From assembly GCA_037176705.1 (NCBI GenBank), contig JBAWUJ010000092.1:186001-250000 (forward strand): a DNA stretch of 64,000 nt. Reading direction: 5' to 3'. Origin of the DNA: Molossus alvarezi. Taxonomy: Eukaryota; Chordata; Mammalia; Chiroptera; Molossidae. The position numbers and the translations under genes are program-made. Shown piece after piece: positions 36,978 through 46,931 of this stretch (positions are counted from its first letter, which is position 1; every line of letters starts with the position of its first letter). Under the pieces are notes generated by a model. It did no database searches, was not told the DNA's origin, and saw nothing but the letters and a program-made list of their open reading frames with translations.

Positions 36978-37024
36978 TTTTGTTTAGTGTGGTTATATTT
37001 TCTTCCTATTTCTCCTGCTAATGA

Positions 37025-37945
37025 CAGCAGTTCTTTTAACATTTCTTGCAGTGCTGGTTTGGTGCTAATGTATTCCCTTAGCCTTTTTTTTTTTGTCAGG
37101 GAAGCTCTTTTATTGACCTTGTGTTTTGAATTATAGCCTTGCTGGGTAGAGTAGTCTTGGATTCAGATCCGTGTTTTTCATGACCTTGATTACCTCATGC
37201 CATTCTCTTCTGGCCTGTAATGTTTCTGTTGAGAAGTTAGCTGAGAGACTTATGGGGTTTCCTTTGTAGGTAACCTGTTGCTTATTTCTTGCTGCTTTTA
37301 GGATTGTCTCTTTGTCTTTAGTTTTTGGCATTTTTAATTACTATGTGTCTTGGTGTGGGCCCGTTTTGGTTCTTCTTGCTTGGGGCTCTCTATGCTTCTT
37401 GAACTTGAATGCCTTCTTTCTTCACCAAACTAGGGAAGTTTTCTCTTGCTATTTCTTCAAGTATATTCTCTAACCCTTGCTCATTTTCTTCTTCTTTGGA
37501 TACTCCTATGATGTGAATGTTATTACATTTCCAGTTGTCCCTCAGTTCTCTTAAGCTGTCTTCCTGTTTTTTAATTGTTTTTTTTCCTTTTGGTTTTCTG
37601 ATTGGTTGATTTTTTTCTACTAATCTAGTCTTCAGCTTCCTCTACTCTGCTATTTAGACCTTCCAATGTGTTCTTTATTTCTGAGATGTCATTCCAGAAA
37701 TATGTCATTCTTTATTTCTTCTTGGTGGTTTTTTATTTCCAATTGCTCGATTTTCAACATATCTATGTCTTTACTGATGTTGCTAATGTCTTTATCCATG
37801 CTGTTGAGCTTACTCATCATTATGGCTCTGAATTCTAGTTCTGTTAACTTGATTAACTGCTGCTCATTTATCTTCTCTTAGGTAGAGGTCTCTTGTTCTT
37901 TCATTTGACTTTTATTTCTGTGTTTCACATTTTGGCTTTCACACT
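37025..37945 (-). pseudogene. L1 ORF1, disrupted
   Basis: The C-terminal coding part is open at 37131-37331 (LQARREWHEVIKVMKNTDLNPRLLYPARL). Upstream of it the frame is interrupted by stops and a small duplication near 37690 ('ccagaaatatgtcattc'). The normal ORF1 stop codon has changed (TAA to TCA at the position matching 3111). It lies in the expected place between the ORF2 start and the 5'UTR. Confidence 0.85.
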
Positions 37946-38688
37946 GGGCGTTGGATCCTGCAAAATTTCTTTGTGAGTGTTGGTATTCTGCTGTTTGTGG
38001 CTCCCTCTCCTCGGTTTCGATGAGCCAGGGAGGGCCATGTTACACAACACTGTCAAGTCTTACTTTCCTGGTTAAAGTAACCTAGGGAATTGTACAGTTA
38101 TCCTCTATCTTTTTGCCTGGAGGCTATCAGTAGCAGCTACCTGAGAGCCTTGGCTTCTCAGTTGAATGAAAAACTTACTCAAGGTGTTCAGAAGAAGAGG
38201 ATTTCCCAAGGGTGGGACAAATGCTGGTTGTTAATGGGCCTCAATTAGAATTTCAATGGTCACATGGTTGGGTTGAGTCTCCGAGGGTGTGGCTGCAACT
38301 CATCAAAAGCTCTGAGTGTCCTCCAAATCTGAGTGACCCCGCACAGTTCCAGTCCATTCTGCCCTCCCTCTGCCAAAGCCCAAGTTAAGTGGTTGTGGCT
38401 TTTTTAGCCTCTGTCTTGGATCTTGGCTGTGGAGCCGCCTGGAAGTTTAACCTGAGGGCACTACTCACAACTGATGCTGCTGCTTCCAGCTAAGGCCTCT
38501 GAAAACTGTGAGCTCCAGCCCCCCTCTTGCATTCTCGTAAACCTACCAGAATTGAGTCAGTGTCTCTGGTTATGTGATCCTTCAAGCTGCTTTTCTGTTG
38601 CATTTTCCTGATGATTTGTCTTTATTTTTATTGTAATCCGTTTCTCCTGGAAAATGGTTTGTGTATCTTTCATTCACTCTGCCACCAT

Positions 38689-39025
38689 TTTGGAATCTCT
38701 TTTCCTAACTCTTAAGATACCTGCTTTATTCACTCATAGAACAAAAATGACTGCTGACTATATACCAGGTGTTGGGGATGTAACAGAGAACAAAACAGAC
38801 AAAAATGTCCACTCAAATGGAGCTTGCTTTCTAGTGGGGGAGAAACAGGCAGTTAACAAAAATCATATCAGATTGTGACAAAAGCTATGAAGTGAAAAAT
38901 GGGATACAGTGTGATGAAGATTCTAACATATACTTCACCTTTCCTGATTACTTAACCATTCTATCTGCTCTGTTTGACCTTATTGCCCTTTCCATTTATT
39001 CTCATCTTATACATTTTTAAAAATA
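38689..39025 (-). repeat. Duplicated flank, copy 2 (LINE-2-like)
   Basis: This matches copy 1 along its whole length, with scattered substitutions ('aactcttaagatacctgctttattc' here, 'aactcttgaggtacctggtttattt' there). It again separates an L1 5' tip on the left from an L1 3' tail on the right. Confidence 0.85.
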
Positions 39026-40814
39026 ATTTCCTTTTCAATTTATTTTTGTTATAAATGTTCAGATTTGGGAGACTCTATGATTCTAGAAATTTGTCAGTTT
39101 CTCCTATATCGACCAATTTGTTGGCATATAATTGTTCATAGCATTTTAAAACAATCCTGTATTTCTGTGGTGTCAGTTGATACTTCTCTTTTTTATCTGA
39201 TTTTGTTTATTTGGATCCTTTCTCTTTGTTTTTTGGTGAGTCTGGCTAAGGGTCCATCAATCTTGTTTATTTTTTTAAAGAACTAGCTCTTTGTTTCATT
39301 GATCTTTTGAATTGATTTTTAGTTTCTATGTCATTTATTTTCACTCTGACTTTTTCTATTTATTTACTTCTACTTGCTCTGGATTTTTTTTTTTTTTTTA
39401 CATTCGATTTCTTTAACTTGTAGGGTTAGATAATCAATTAGAAATTTTCTGATTTTGGAACTAGACCTGTAGTGCTATGAACTGTCTTCTCAGGACTCCT
39501 TTTGCTGCATCCCACAGATTTTGTGTTGTATTTTTATTGTCATTTTTCTCCAAGAATTTTTTCTTTATTTTTTTTTGTATCCTCACCTGAGGACAATTTT
39601 GCATTTATTTTCAGATAGAGTAGGAGGAAGAGAGAAATAAAGAGAGAGAGAAAAAAAAAAAAAAACATCGATGTGAGAGAGAATTATTGACTGGTTGCCA
39701 TGCACATGACCCCAGATAAAGTTGAAGACTAAATACAACTGAAGCACATGCCCTTAGCGGGAACCAAACCCAGGTCTCTCTGGTCCACAGGCCAATATTC
39801 TAACTGAGGATTCAAACCAGTCAGGGAGGTGTCCAGGAAGTTTTAAGTGTCTTCCTTGATCTCCTTGGTAACCCATTCATTGTTTAATAACATACTATTT
39901 AGCCTGCTTGTGTTGGAGTGTTTTCATTGTAATTAACTGCTACTTTTATGCCATTGTGATCTGAGAAGATGCTCTATTTGTTTTTTCAATGTTCTTGAAC
40001 TTGTAGAGACTTACTTTGTGTTTTAACGTGTGGTCTGTCTTTGAGGATGTCCCCTGTGCACTTGAGAAGAATGTGAATTAAGCAGTTTTGTGGTGTAATT
40101 CTATGTAGATATTTATTAAATCCATTTGATCGCGTACATAATTTAAAGTCTCTGATTCATTGTTAAATTTTTGTCTAGATGATTACTTCAGTGATGTCAG
40201 CGGGGCGTTGAAGTCTCCTGCTATAATTGTGTTGCATTTTATTTCTTCTTTGAAGTCCTCCAGAAGTTTTACAAAGTATCTGTACTCCTTTGTTGGTTGC
40301 ATATATGTTTACTAAGGTTATATTCTCCTGTTTCTGTTGGATAGATCTTTTAATGTTATGTAGTGTTCTTCCTTGTCTCCAGTTGAAGTATATTTTATCA
40401 AATATAAGTATTGCTACCCCAGGTTTTTTTGTTTGTTTGTTTTTGTTTTCAGCTTGCTTGGAAAATTCCAGCCTTTCACTTACAAACTATGTTAGTCTTT
40501 TTTGTGAGTTGGATCGATTGTAAACAACATATATATGAGTCATGCTTCCTTATCCATTCAGTGTCTCTGTGTCTTTTGATCAGAGTGTTTAATCAATTTA
40601 CTTTTAAGGTTATTATTGGTGTGTGCTTGTTTATTGCCATCTTTATTTATTATGGTTATGTTTCTCTTCCTATTTCTTCTGCTTATTACAGCAGTTCTTT
40701 TGGCATTTCTTGGAGTGCTGGATTGGTGCTAATACGTTCCCTTGGCTTTTGTTGCTTATTTGTTTTTGGTTTTTATTTGCATGGAATGCTTTTTATTTCA
40801 CATTCTATTTTGGC
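39026..40814 (-). mobile_element. L1 with large deletion, carrying a SINE
   Basis: Only about 35 bases of L1 3' terminus remain ('caatttatttttgttataaatgtt'). The sequence then jumps at about 39060 to the middle of ORF2 ('ttgggagactctatgattctag'). It continues through the reverse transcriptase N-terminal region and endonuclease to the C-terminal part of ORF1, ending at 'tttcacattctattttgg'. A Ves SINE interrupts the endonuclease region at 39577-39829. The L1 variant, the SINE and the right-hand junction all recur at 48.4-50.2 kb. Confidence 0.88.
39577..39829 (-). mobile_element. Ves-type SINE inserted in L1
   Basis: The minus-strand head is at 39818-39829 (plus strand 'ccagtcaggg'), and the plus strand begins with 'gtatcctcacctgaggac', the reverse of the family's characteristic end. 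The 'aacatcgatgtgagag' body is present. Target duplications are recognisable: 'tctccaagaatttttt' to the left and 'gtccaggaagtttt' to the right. The sister copy at 48940 lies at the same L1 site. Confidence 0.9.
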
Positions 40815-41655
40815 TGAAGGGGCATGGGAGATGAGGCGGGGTGTAGGTAGGGGCGAGGACATAGACAGGCACAGTGACCCAGGGCGGGATTGGAGACAGG
40901 GGGCAAGCTAGCTACTTGGCAGGCTCTACTCAGTGTCTGGTGCGGGAAGATGCTGAGGTCCCCTGATGGCATTTTGTGTCTGCATTTGGTGGGGTGGCCC
41001 CGCTTCACCTGTGCTTTGGCTTTCTGGTGCTTGGCTACTTACTTGGCCTGGACTTCAGCATCGTGGTCTCCCATCAGTGGTGTTGCCCTGTGAGGACCTG
41101 CTGTGCCAGGAGCTGCACAATCTGAAGCGGAACCTCCCGGACCGTGAGTGCCTGTCTGAGCCACAGCTCCAGCAGGTCCTGGGCCAGGTGCTGAAGGCAG
41201 CAGCCAGGGTGTGTCAGTGCTCAGCAACGCCTCAGGCCACTGAAACCTGGACTTCACCTCCATACTCTCCTTCGCCAGCACCGTGCTCTCCACCTCAGGT
41301 AGAATCCCAGTGGCCTGCCACCATGGCCACTCCCTCCTCCCCCCCTTGCACTCCTCAAACCCCCTCTGCCTTACCTGCCCCATTCCAGTGAAACCAGCCC
41401 CTTCGACCCGCCTGCCCCACTGGTGTCACCAGCCACTCTGCACTCCCTGCCTCCACCTCGCGTGTCCCCAGCCCAACCATTTCTTCTGCCTCCACCCATG
41501 TGTCCCCAGCCCCTCCGCGATGCCTGCCACCACTCTGGTGTCACCAGCTTCTCCAGCCTTGCCACCGGCCCCTCCCTGGGCATCTCCTGTGGGTACTCAC
41601 AAAGGGCAGGCTGGTGGAGTCCAAAGCTGGTGAAGTGGCCTCAGGATCTCACTTG
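40815..41655. repeat. GC-rich block fused to L1, copy 1
   Basis: About 840 bases of GC-rich, non-L1 sequence are sandwiched between L1 ORF1 sequence on the left and L1 reverse-transcriptase sequence on the right. The plus strand has the landmarks 'aagatgctgaggtcccctg', 'gtggggtggcccc', 'tgtgaggacctgctgtgccagg', 'ctcagcaacgcctcaggcc', 'agtggcctgcc' and, near the right end, 'ggctggtggagtcc' and 'gaagtggcctcagg'. All recur in the same order at 50.2-51.1 kb. The frame 40966-41391 (plus) is open for 141 codons. It contains a helix-like ELHNLKRNLPDRECLSEPQL stretch that I cannot assign to a protein; the sister copy does not preserve this frame. Confidence 0.85.
41390..41590. repeat. VNTR of about 38-bp GTGTCACCAGCCCCTCC units, copy 1
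   Basis: Units start with G(T/C)GTCACCAGCC or a variant 'gtgtccccagcc' followed by CTCC-rich and 'acctgccccac' text. About five units are recognisable. Variation between units is high. The same VNTR is longer in the sister block at 50.7 kb and starts again at 63.82 kb. Confidence 0.8.
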
Positions 41656-44600
41656 GGTGTTTGACATATTGGTGGATTTCATTTGCTAATATTTTGTTAA
41701 GAATTTTGGCATCTGTGATAATCAGGGATATTGCCCTGTAGGTTTTTTTTTTGTTTGTAGTTTCTTTATCTGGTTTGGAAATTACCATTATGCTGGCCTC
41801 AGAAAGTGTATTCGGAAGTGTTGTGTCTTCTTGGATTTTTTGAAATAGTTTGAGAAGAATGGGTGTTATTTGAATGTTCAGTAAAACTCCCCCGTGAAGC
41901 TGTCCAAGCCTGAGCTTTTCTTTGCTGGGAGAGTCTTAATTACATCTTCATTTTTTTTTGTTGTGATTGGTCTGTTCAAATTTTCTATCTCTTCTCGGTC
42001 CAGTTTTTGGAGACTATGTGTTTCTAGAAATTTGTCCATTTTGCTTAGATTGTCATATGATTGTCAAATTTGTTGCATATGATTTTTAATAGTAGTTGTT
42101 AACAATCTTTTGTATTTCTGTGGTGTCAGTTGTTACTTCTCCTCTTTTATTTCTGATTTTGTGTATTTGGGTTCTCTCTCTTTGTTTCTTGGTGGGTCTA
42201 GCTAAGTGTTTATCAATCTTGTTTATTGTTTAGAAAAACCAGCTCTTTGTTTCATAGACCCTTTGAATTGTTTTTTTTTTTTTTTTTTTTTTGGACTCTA
42301 TGTTGTTTATTTCTGCTCTGATCTTTACTATCTCCTACCTTCTACTTTCTCTGGGGTTTTCTTTTTGTTTGCTCTCTAGTTCTTTAAATTGTGAGATTAG
42401 ATAAACTATTAGAGATTTTTCTTGTTTTTTGAGGTAGGCCTGTAGTGCTATGATCTTCCCCCTCAAAACTAATTTTGCTGCATTCCATAGATTTTGTGTT
42501 GTTGTGTCTTCATTTTCATTGGTTTCCAGGAAGTTTTTAATGTCTTCCTTGATCTTTTTAGTAACACATTCATTGTTTAATAACATGCTATTTATCTTCC
42601 ATTTGTTCAAATGTCTTCGCATGTTCTTGTTGAAATTGATTTCTAGTTTCATGCCATTGTGATCTGAGAAGATGCTTGATATGATTTCAGTCTTCTTGAA
42701 CTTATAGAGGCTTATTTTGTGTCCTAACATATTGTCTCTCTTTGAGAATATCCCATGTGCACATGAGAAGAATGTGAATTCTGTAGTTTTGGGGTGTAAT
42801 TCGCTGTAGATATCTATTAAATCCATTTGGTCTAGTATTTCATTTAGAGTCTCTTTACCTGGCTAATTTTTTGTCTAGAGGATCTATCCAGTGATGTGAG
42901 CGGGGTGTTGAAGTCCCCTGCTATGATTGTATTGCTATCGATTTCTCCTTTGAAGTCCTCCAGAAGATGTTTAATATATTTTGATGCTTGTATCCTGGGT
43001 GCATATATGTTCATTAAGGTTATATCTTCCTATTGGATAGATCCTTTCAATATTATGTAGTGGCCTTCTTTGTCTGTAGTTATGGCCTTCATTTTGAAAT
43101 CTATTTTATAAGTTATGAGTATTGATACCAAGCTTTTTTTTTTTTCTTTCCGTTTGCTTGGAAGATTTTTTTTCATCTCTTTATTTCAACCTATGTGAGT
43201 CTTTTGTTGTGAGGTGGGACTCTTGTAAACAACATATAGATGAGACATGCTTTCTTATCCAATCACCTACTCTGTGTCTCTTTATCGGAGCATTCAGTCC
43301 ATTTACATTTAAGGTGATTATTGATATGTACTTGTTTTTTGCCATTTTTGTTTAGTGTGGTTATATTTTTCTTCCTATTTCTTCTACTGATTACAGTAGT
43401 CCTTTTAACATTTCTTGCAATGCTGGTGTAGTGCTTATATATTCCTTTAGCCTTTTTTTGTCTGGGAAGCTCTTTATTTGACCTTGTATTTTGAATGATA
43501 GCCTTTCTGGGTAGAGTAGTCTTTGATTCAGATCCTTGTTTTTCATGACCTTGATTACCTCATGCCATTTCCTTCTGGCCTGTAGTGTTTCTGTTGAGAA
43601 GTCAGCTAAAAGCCTTATGGGGATTTTGTTGTATGTAACCTGTTGGTATCTCTTCGTGCCTTTAGGATTCTCTCCTTGTCTTTAATTTTTGGCATTTTGA
43701 TTAGTATATGTGTTGGTGTGGGCTTGTTTGGGTTCTTCTTACGTGGGGCTCTCTATGCTTCTTGAACTTGAATGCCTTTTTTTTCACCAAATTAGGGAAG
43801 TTTTCTGTCACTATTTCTCCAAATATATTCTCTAATCCTTGCTCATTTTCCTCTTCAGGTACTCCTATGATGTGAATGTATTATGTTTCCTGTTCCCACC
43901 GTTCTCTTAAATTATCTTCCTGTTTTTTAATTGTTTTTTCCTTTTGGTTTTCTGATTGGTTGATTTTTTTCTAACCTATCTTCTAATTCATTGATCCGGT
44001 CCTCAGTTTCCTCTACTCTGCCATGTAGACCTTCCAGTGTGTTCTTTATTTCTGATATGTCATTCTTCATTTCTTCTTGGTGGTTTTTAATTTCCACTAT
44101 TTGATTTCAACATTTCTATGTTTTCACTCATGGTGCTCATGTCTTTACACATGCTGTTGAACTTCCTCAAGATCCACCTCTGAGTTCTAGCTCTGTTTAC
44201 TTGCTTAACTGAAGTTCTTTTATCTCCTCTTCAGTAGAGGTCTCTTGTTCTTTCATTTTGCTTTTGTTTCTGTGTTTCATCATTTTGGCTATCACAGTGC
44301 GCTTCAGAGCCTACCAATATTTCCTTGTCGTTGTTGGTATTCTGTTGTTTTTGGTTCCTTCTCCTGGGTTTGGTTGAGCCAGGGTGAACACACGTTACAC
44401 ACCACTGTGAGTCTTACTTTCCTGGTTAAAGTTGCTAGCCAAGGGAATGGCACAGTTATCCTCTAGCTTTTTGCCTGGAGGATATGAGTAGCTGTTGCCT
44501 AAAGAACCTTGACTTCTCAGTTGAATGAAAAACTCCCTCTGGTGCTCAGCAAAAGGGGATTTCCTGAGGGTGGGGCATATGTTGGTTGTTAATGGGCCTC

Positions 44601-45106
44601 AGTGAGCATTTCAATGGCCACCTTGTGGGGTTTAATCTCTGAGGGAGGGGCCACCTCTCCCCAGGGCCCTTGGAAAGAATAAGATGACCACAGTTTTGCA
44701 TCGCTGCACTCAGCAAAAGCTCTGAGCACCCTCCATATCCTGAGTGTCCCCACACAGTTCCATTCCAGTCTGTCCACCCTTTGCCAGAGCCCAAGTGAAG
44801 TGATGTGGCTTTTTGAGCCTCTGTCCCAGCTCTGTGCTGTGCAGCTGCCTGGGAGTTTATCCCGAGGGCGTTGGTCACAACTAAGGCCTCTTCTCCCACC
44901 TAAGGCTGCTGCCTACAGTGGGCTCCCAGCCACCCTCTTGCATCTCCACTAGTGTACGAAAACTGAGTCAGTGTTCCTGGTTATGTGATTCTTCAAGCTG
45001 CTTTTCTGTTGCATTTTTCTGATGATTTGTCTTTATTTTTGTTGTAATACAGTTTGTCCTGGGAAATGGTCTGTGTAGCTTCCATTCACTCTGCCACCAT
45101 TTTGTA
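41656..45106 (-). mobile_element. L1 5' portion: reverse transcriptase to 5' tip
   Basis: It begins at 'ggtggatttcatttgctaatattttg' in the reverse transcriptase region and runs through the endonuclease, ORF1 and 5'UTR to the tip 'tctgccaccattttg' near 45097. The endonuclease C-terminal part is open at 42335-42826 ([20 protein letters not shown]). ORF1 is broken. The first ~250 bases resemble the variant at 51.1 kb more than the young lineage, which suggests recombination between L1 copies. Confidence 0.9.
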
Positions 45107-45432
45107 ATCTGTTTTCCTAAGTCTTAAGGTACCTGGTTTATTCATTCATTGAACAAAAATGACTGCTGACTATATACCAGGTTTTGGGGATGTAACAGAA
45201 CAAAACAGACAACAATTCCCACTCAAATGGAGCTTGCATTCTAGTGGGGGAGAAACAGGCAGTTAACAAAAATTATATCAGATGGTGACAAAAGCTAGCT
45301 ATGAAGAGTAAAACGGGATACAGTGTGATGAAGGTTCTAACATATACCTCTCCTTTCCTGATTACTTAACCAATCTCTCTGCTCTGTTTGACCTTATTGC
45401 CCTTTCCATTTATTTTCATCCTATTCATTATT
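45107..45432 (-). repeat. Duplicated flank, copy 3 (LINE-2-like)
   Basis: This is the third occurrence of the ~330-bp flank, again exactly beyond an L1 5' tip and again followed by an L1 3' tail. It has small differences of its own, such as a 4-base tandem addition in 'aaagctagctatgaag'. With copies 1 and 2 it defines a spacing of about 6.1 and 6.4 kb. Confidence 0.85.
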
Positions 45433-46184
45433 TAAATATTTTTATTAATTTATTTTTGTTATAGACATTTCTCCTTTTTTTCTTCATTGACACCCTCCTC
45501 CCTATCCCCTTTACTCCATACCCAGCTTTGTTGTCTGTGTCCATCAGTTTTCATACATGCATATAAGTTCTGTGGTTCATCTTTTCCCTCCCTCCACCCC
45601 TTCCTCTTCTGAGTTTGTCAGTCTGTACCCCACTTTCACATCTTTGTGTCTACCCAATTCCTCAAACTGGTATGTTCATTATATTCTATAAAAAAGTAAG
45701 ATCATATGATATTTGTCTTTCTCTGCTTGGCTTGTTTCACTTAGGATAATACTTTCCAGGTCTCTCCATGTAATCTCAAAGGGTAAGAGATCTATCTTTC
45801 TTATAGCTGCATAGTATTCCTTTGGGTATATGTACCACTGCTTTTTTATTCATTCATCTACTGATGGACACTTGGGCTGTTTCCAGATCTTAGCTATTGT
45901 AAATAGTGCTCCTATGGACATGGGGGTACATATATCCTTTGTGATTGATTTTTTAGGCTTCTTAGTGTATATTCCTAGAAGTGGGATCACTGGATCAAAT
46001 GGCAATTCAGTTTCTAATTTTTTGTGATAACACCATATTGTTTTCCATAGTGGCTGCACCAGTCTGCATTTCCACCAGCACTGTACTAGAGTCCCCTTTT
46101 CTCCACACCCTCACCAACACTTGTTGTTTGATGATTTGTTGATGGTAGCCATTCTGATATGTGTGAGGTGATACCTCATGATCA
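45433..46184 (-). mobile_element. L1 3' end fragment
   Basis: It has a 3' tail ('attaatttatttttgttatag'), 3'UTR and the ORF2 C-terminus up to 'gtgaggtgatacctcat', where it stops and AT-rich unrelated DNA follows. The piece 45850-46059 keeps an open ORF2 segment (PFDPVIPLLGIYTKKPKK). Confidence 0.9.
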
Positions 46185-46470
46185 TTTTTGAAATAAAAAA
46201 ATACACCAAGGATTTATTCTGACTCTTGTTATCTGACTAATATTTCAGGATAATCTAATACTTGATGTGGAAAACAGTTTTATAAGAAAATTTAAAAAAA
46301 AAAGGAAAAATGCATACATATTCCTAAAGCCTACAGAATAGTCTAATAAAGGTGAAAATATTCATTACCTAGTTTTAATAACCATTACCAATATTATCTG
46401 ATATCATTTTATCTATCTGCCACTTTTCTTTTCTTAGAAAATTTATTATTTATTTATTATTTATTTATTT
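46185..46470. other. AT-rich interruption within L1
   Basis: About 290 bases of non-L1, AT-rich sequence separate two L1 3'-end fragments. It has an A-run near 46294-46303 and a (TTTA/ATTT)n tract at 46440-46505. I cannot assign it to a family; it could be an older unique segment into which L1s inserted. Confidence 0.5.
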
Positions 46471-46691
46471 ATTATGCATGCATTTTAATTAATTTATTCA
46501 TTTTATTGATACAGATGTTTCTCCTTTTCCTCAGACCTATCTATCCTGCCCCCTCACAAGCATTGTTGTTTATGTCTGTTGGTTATGCATACATGCATAT
46601 AGGTTCTTTGGTTTATCTCATATCTCCCCCTTCACTCCCCTTCTCTGAAGTTGCATCTCTCGACTGATTAGTAACATTGAGCATTTTTTTT
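46471..46691 (-). mobile_element. Short L1 3' fragment, split by a SINE
   Basis: It has an L1 3' terminus ('cattttattgatacagatgtttctcc') and 3'UTR, then a jump to the ORF2 C-terminal segment 'gactgattagtaacattgagc'. The L1 resumes after the SINE at 46932. Confidence 0.85.
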
Positions 46692-46696
46692 TTTTT

Positions 46697-46931
46697 CATC
46701 CTCACCCGAGGACATTTTTTTTATTTTTTATTTGGGTAGAGTGAGAGGGAGAAAGAGCAACAGAGAGAAAAACATCGATGTGAAAGGGTAACATCGAGTG
46801 GCTGCCACCCGCACAACCAACCAGGGCCTGGGACAAACTGCAAACAAGGTACGTGCTCTTAGCAGGAACTGAACCCAGGTCTTTCCGGACCACAGGATGA
46901 TGATCTAATTGCTGAGCCAAACCGGCCAGCT
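46697..46931 (-). mobile_element. Ves-type SINE with clear target duplication
   Basis: The minus-strand head is at 46919-46931 (plus strand 'aaaccggccag'). The plus strand starts 'atcctcacccgaggac', and the middle has 'aacatcgatgtgaaaggg' and 'gagtggctgccacccgcac'. The target duplications 'taacattgagcattttttt' (46672-46690) and 'taacattgagtattttttt' (46932-46950) differ at one base. Confidence 0.93.

Larger units (their letters stand above)
32890..38688 (-). mobile_element. Near full-length L1 (about 5.8 kb)
   Basis: The element extends from a 3' tail ('ttaacaatttgtttttgttatag') to a 5' tip at 'tctgccaccattttgg' near 38680, with 3'UTR, ORF2, ORF1 and 5'UTR all in order. It is the most complete L1 in the window. 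Both ORFs are broken, so it is inactive. It is bounded on each side by a copy of the same ~330-bp flank, so one flank plus one L1 forms a repeat unit of about 6.1 kb. Confidence 0.93.
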
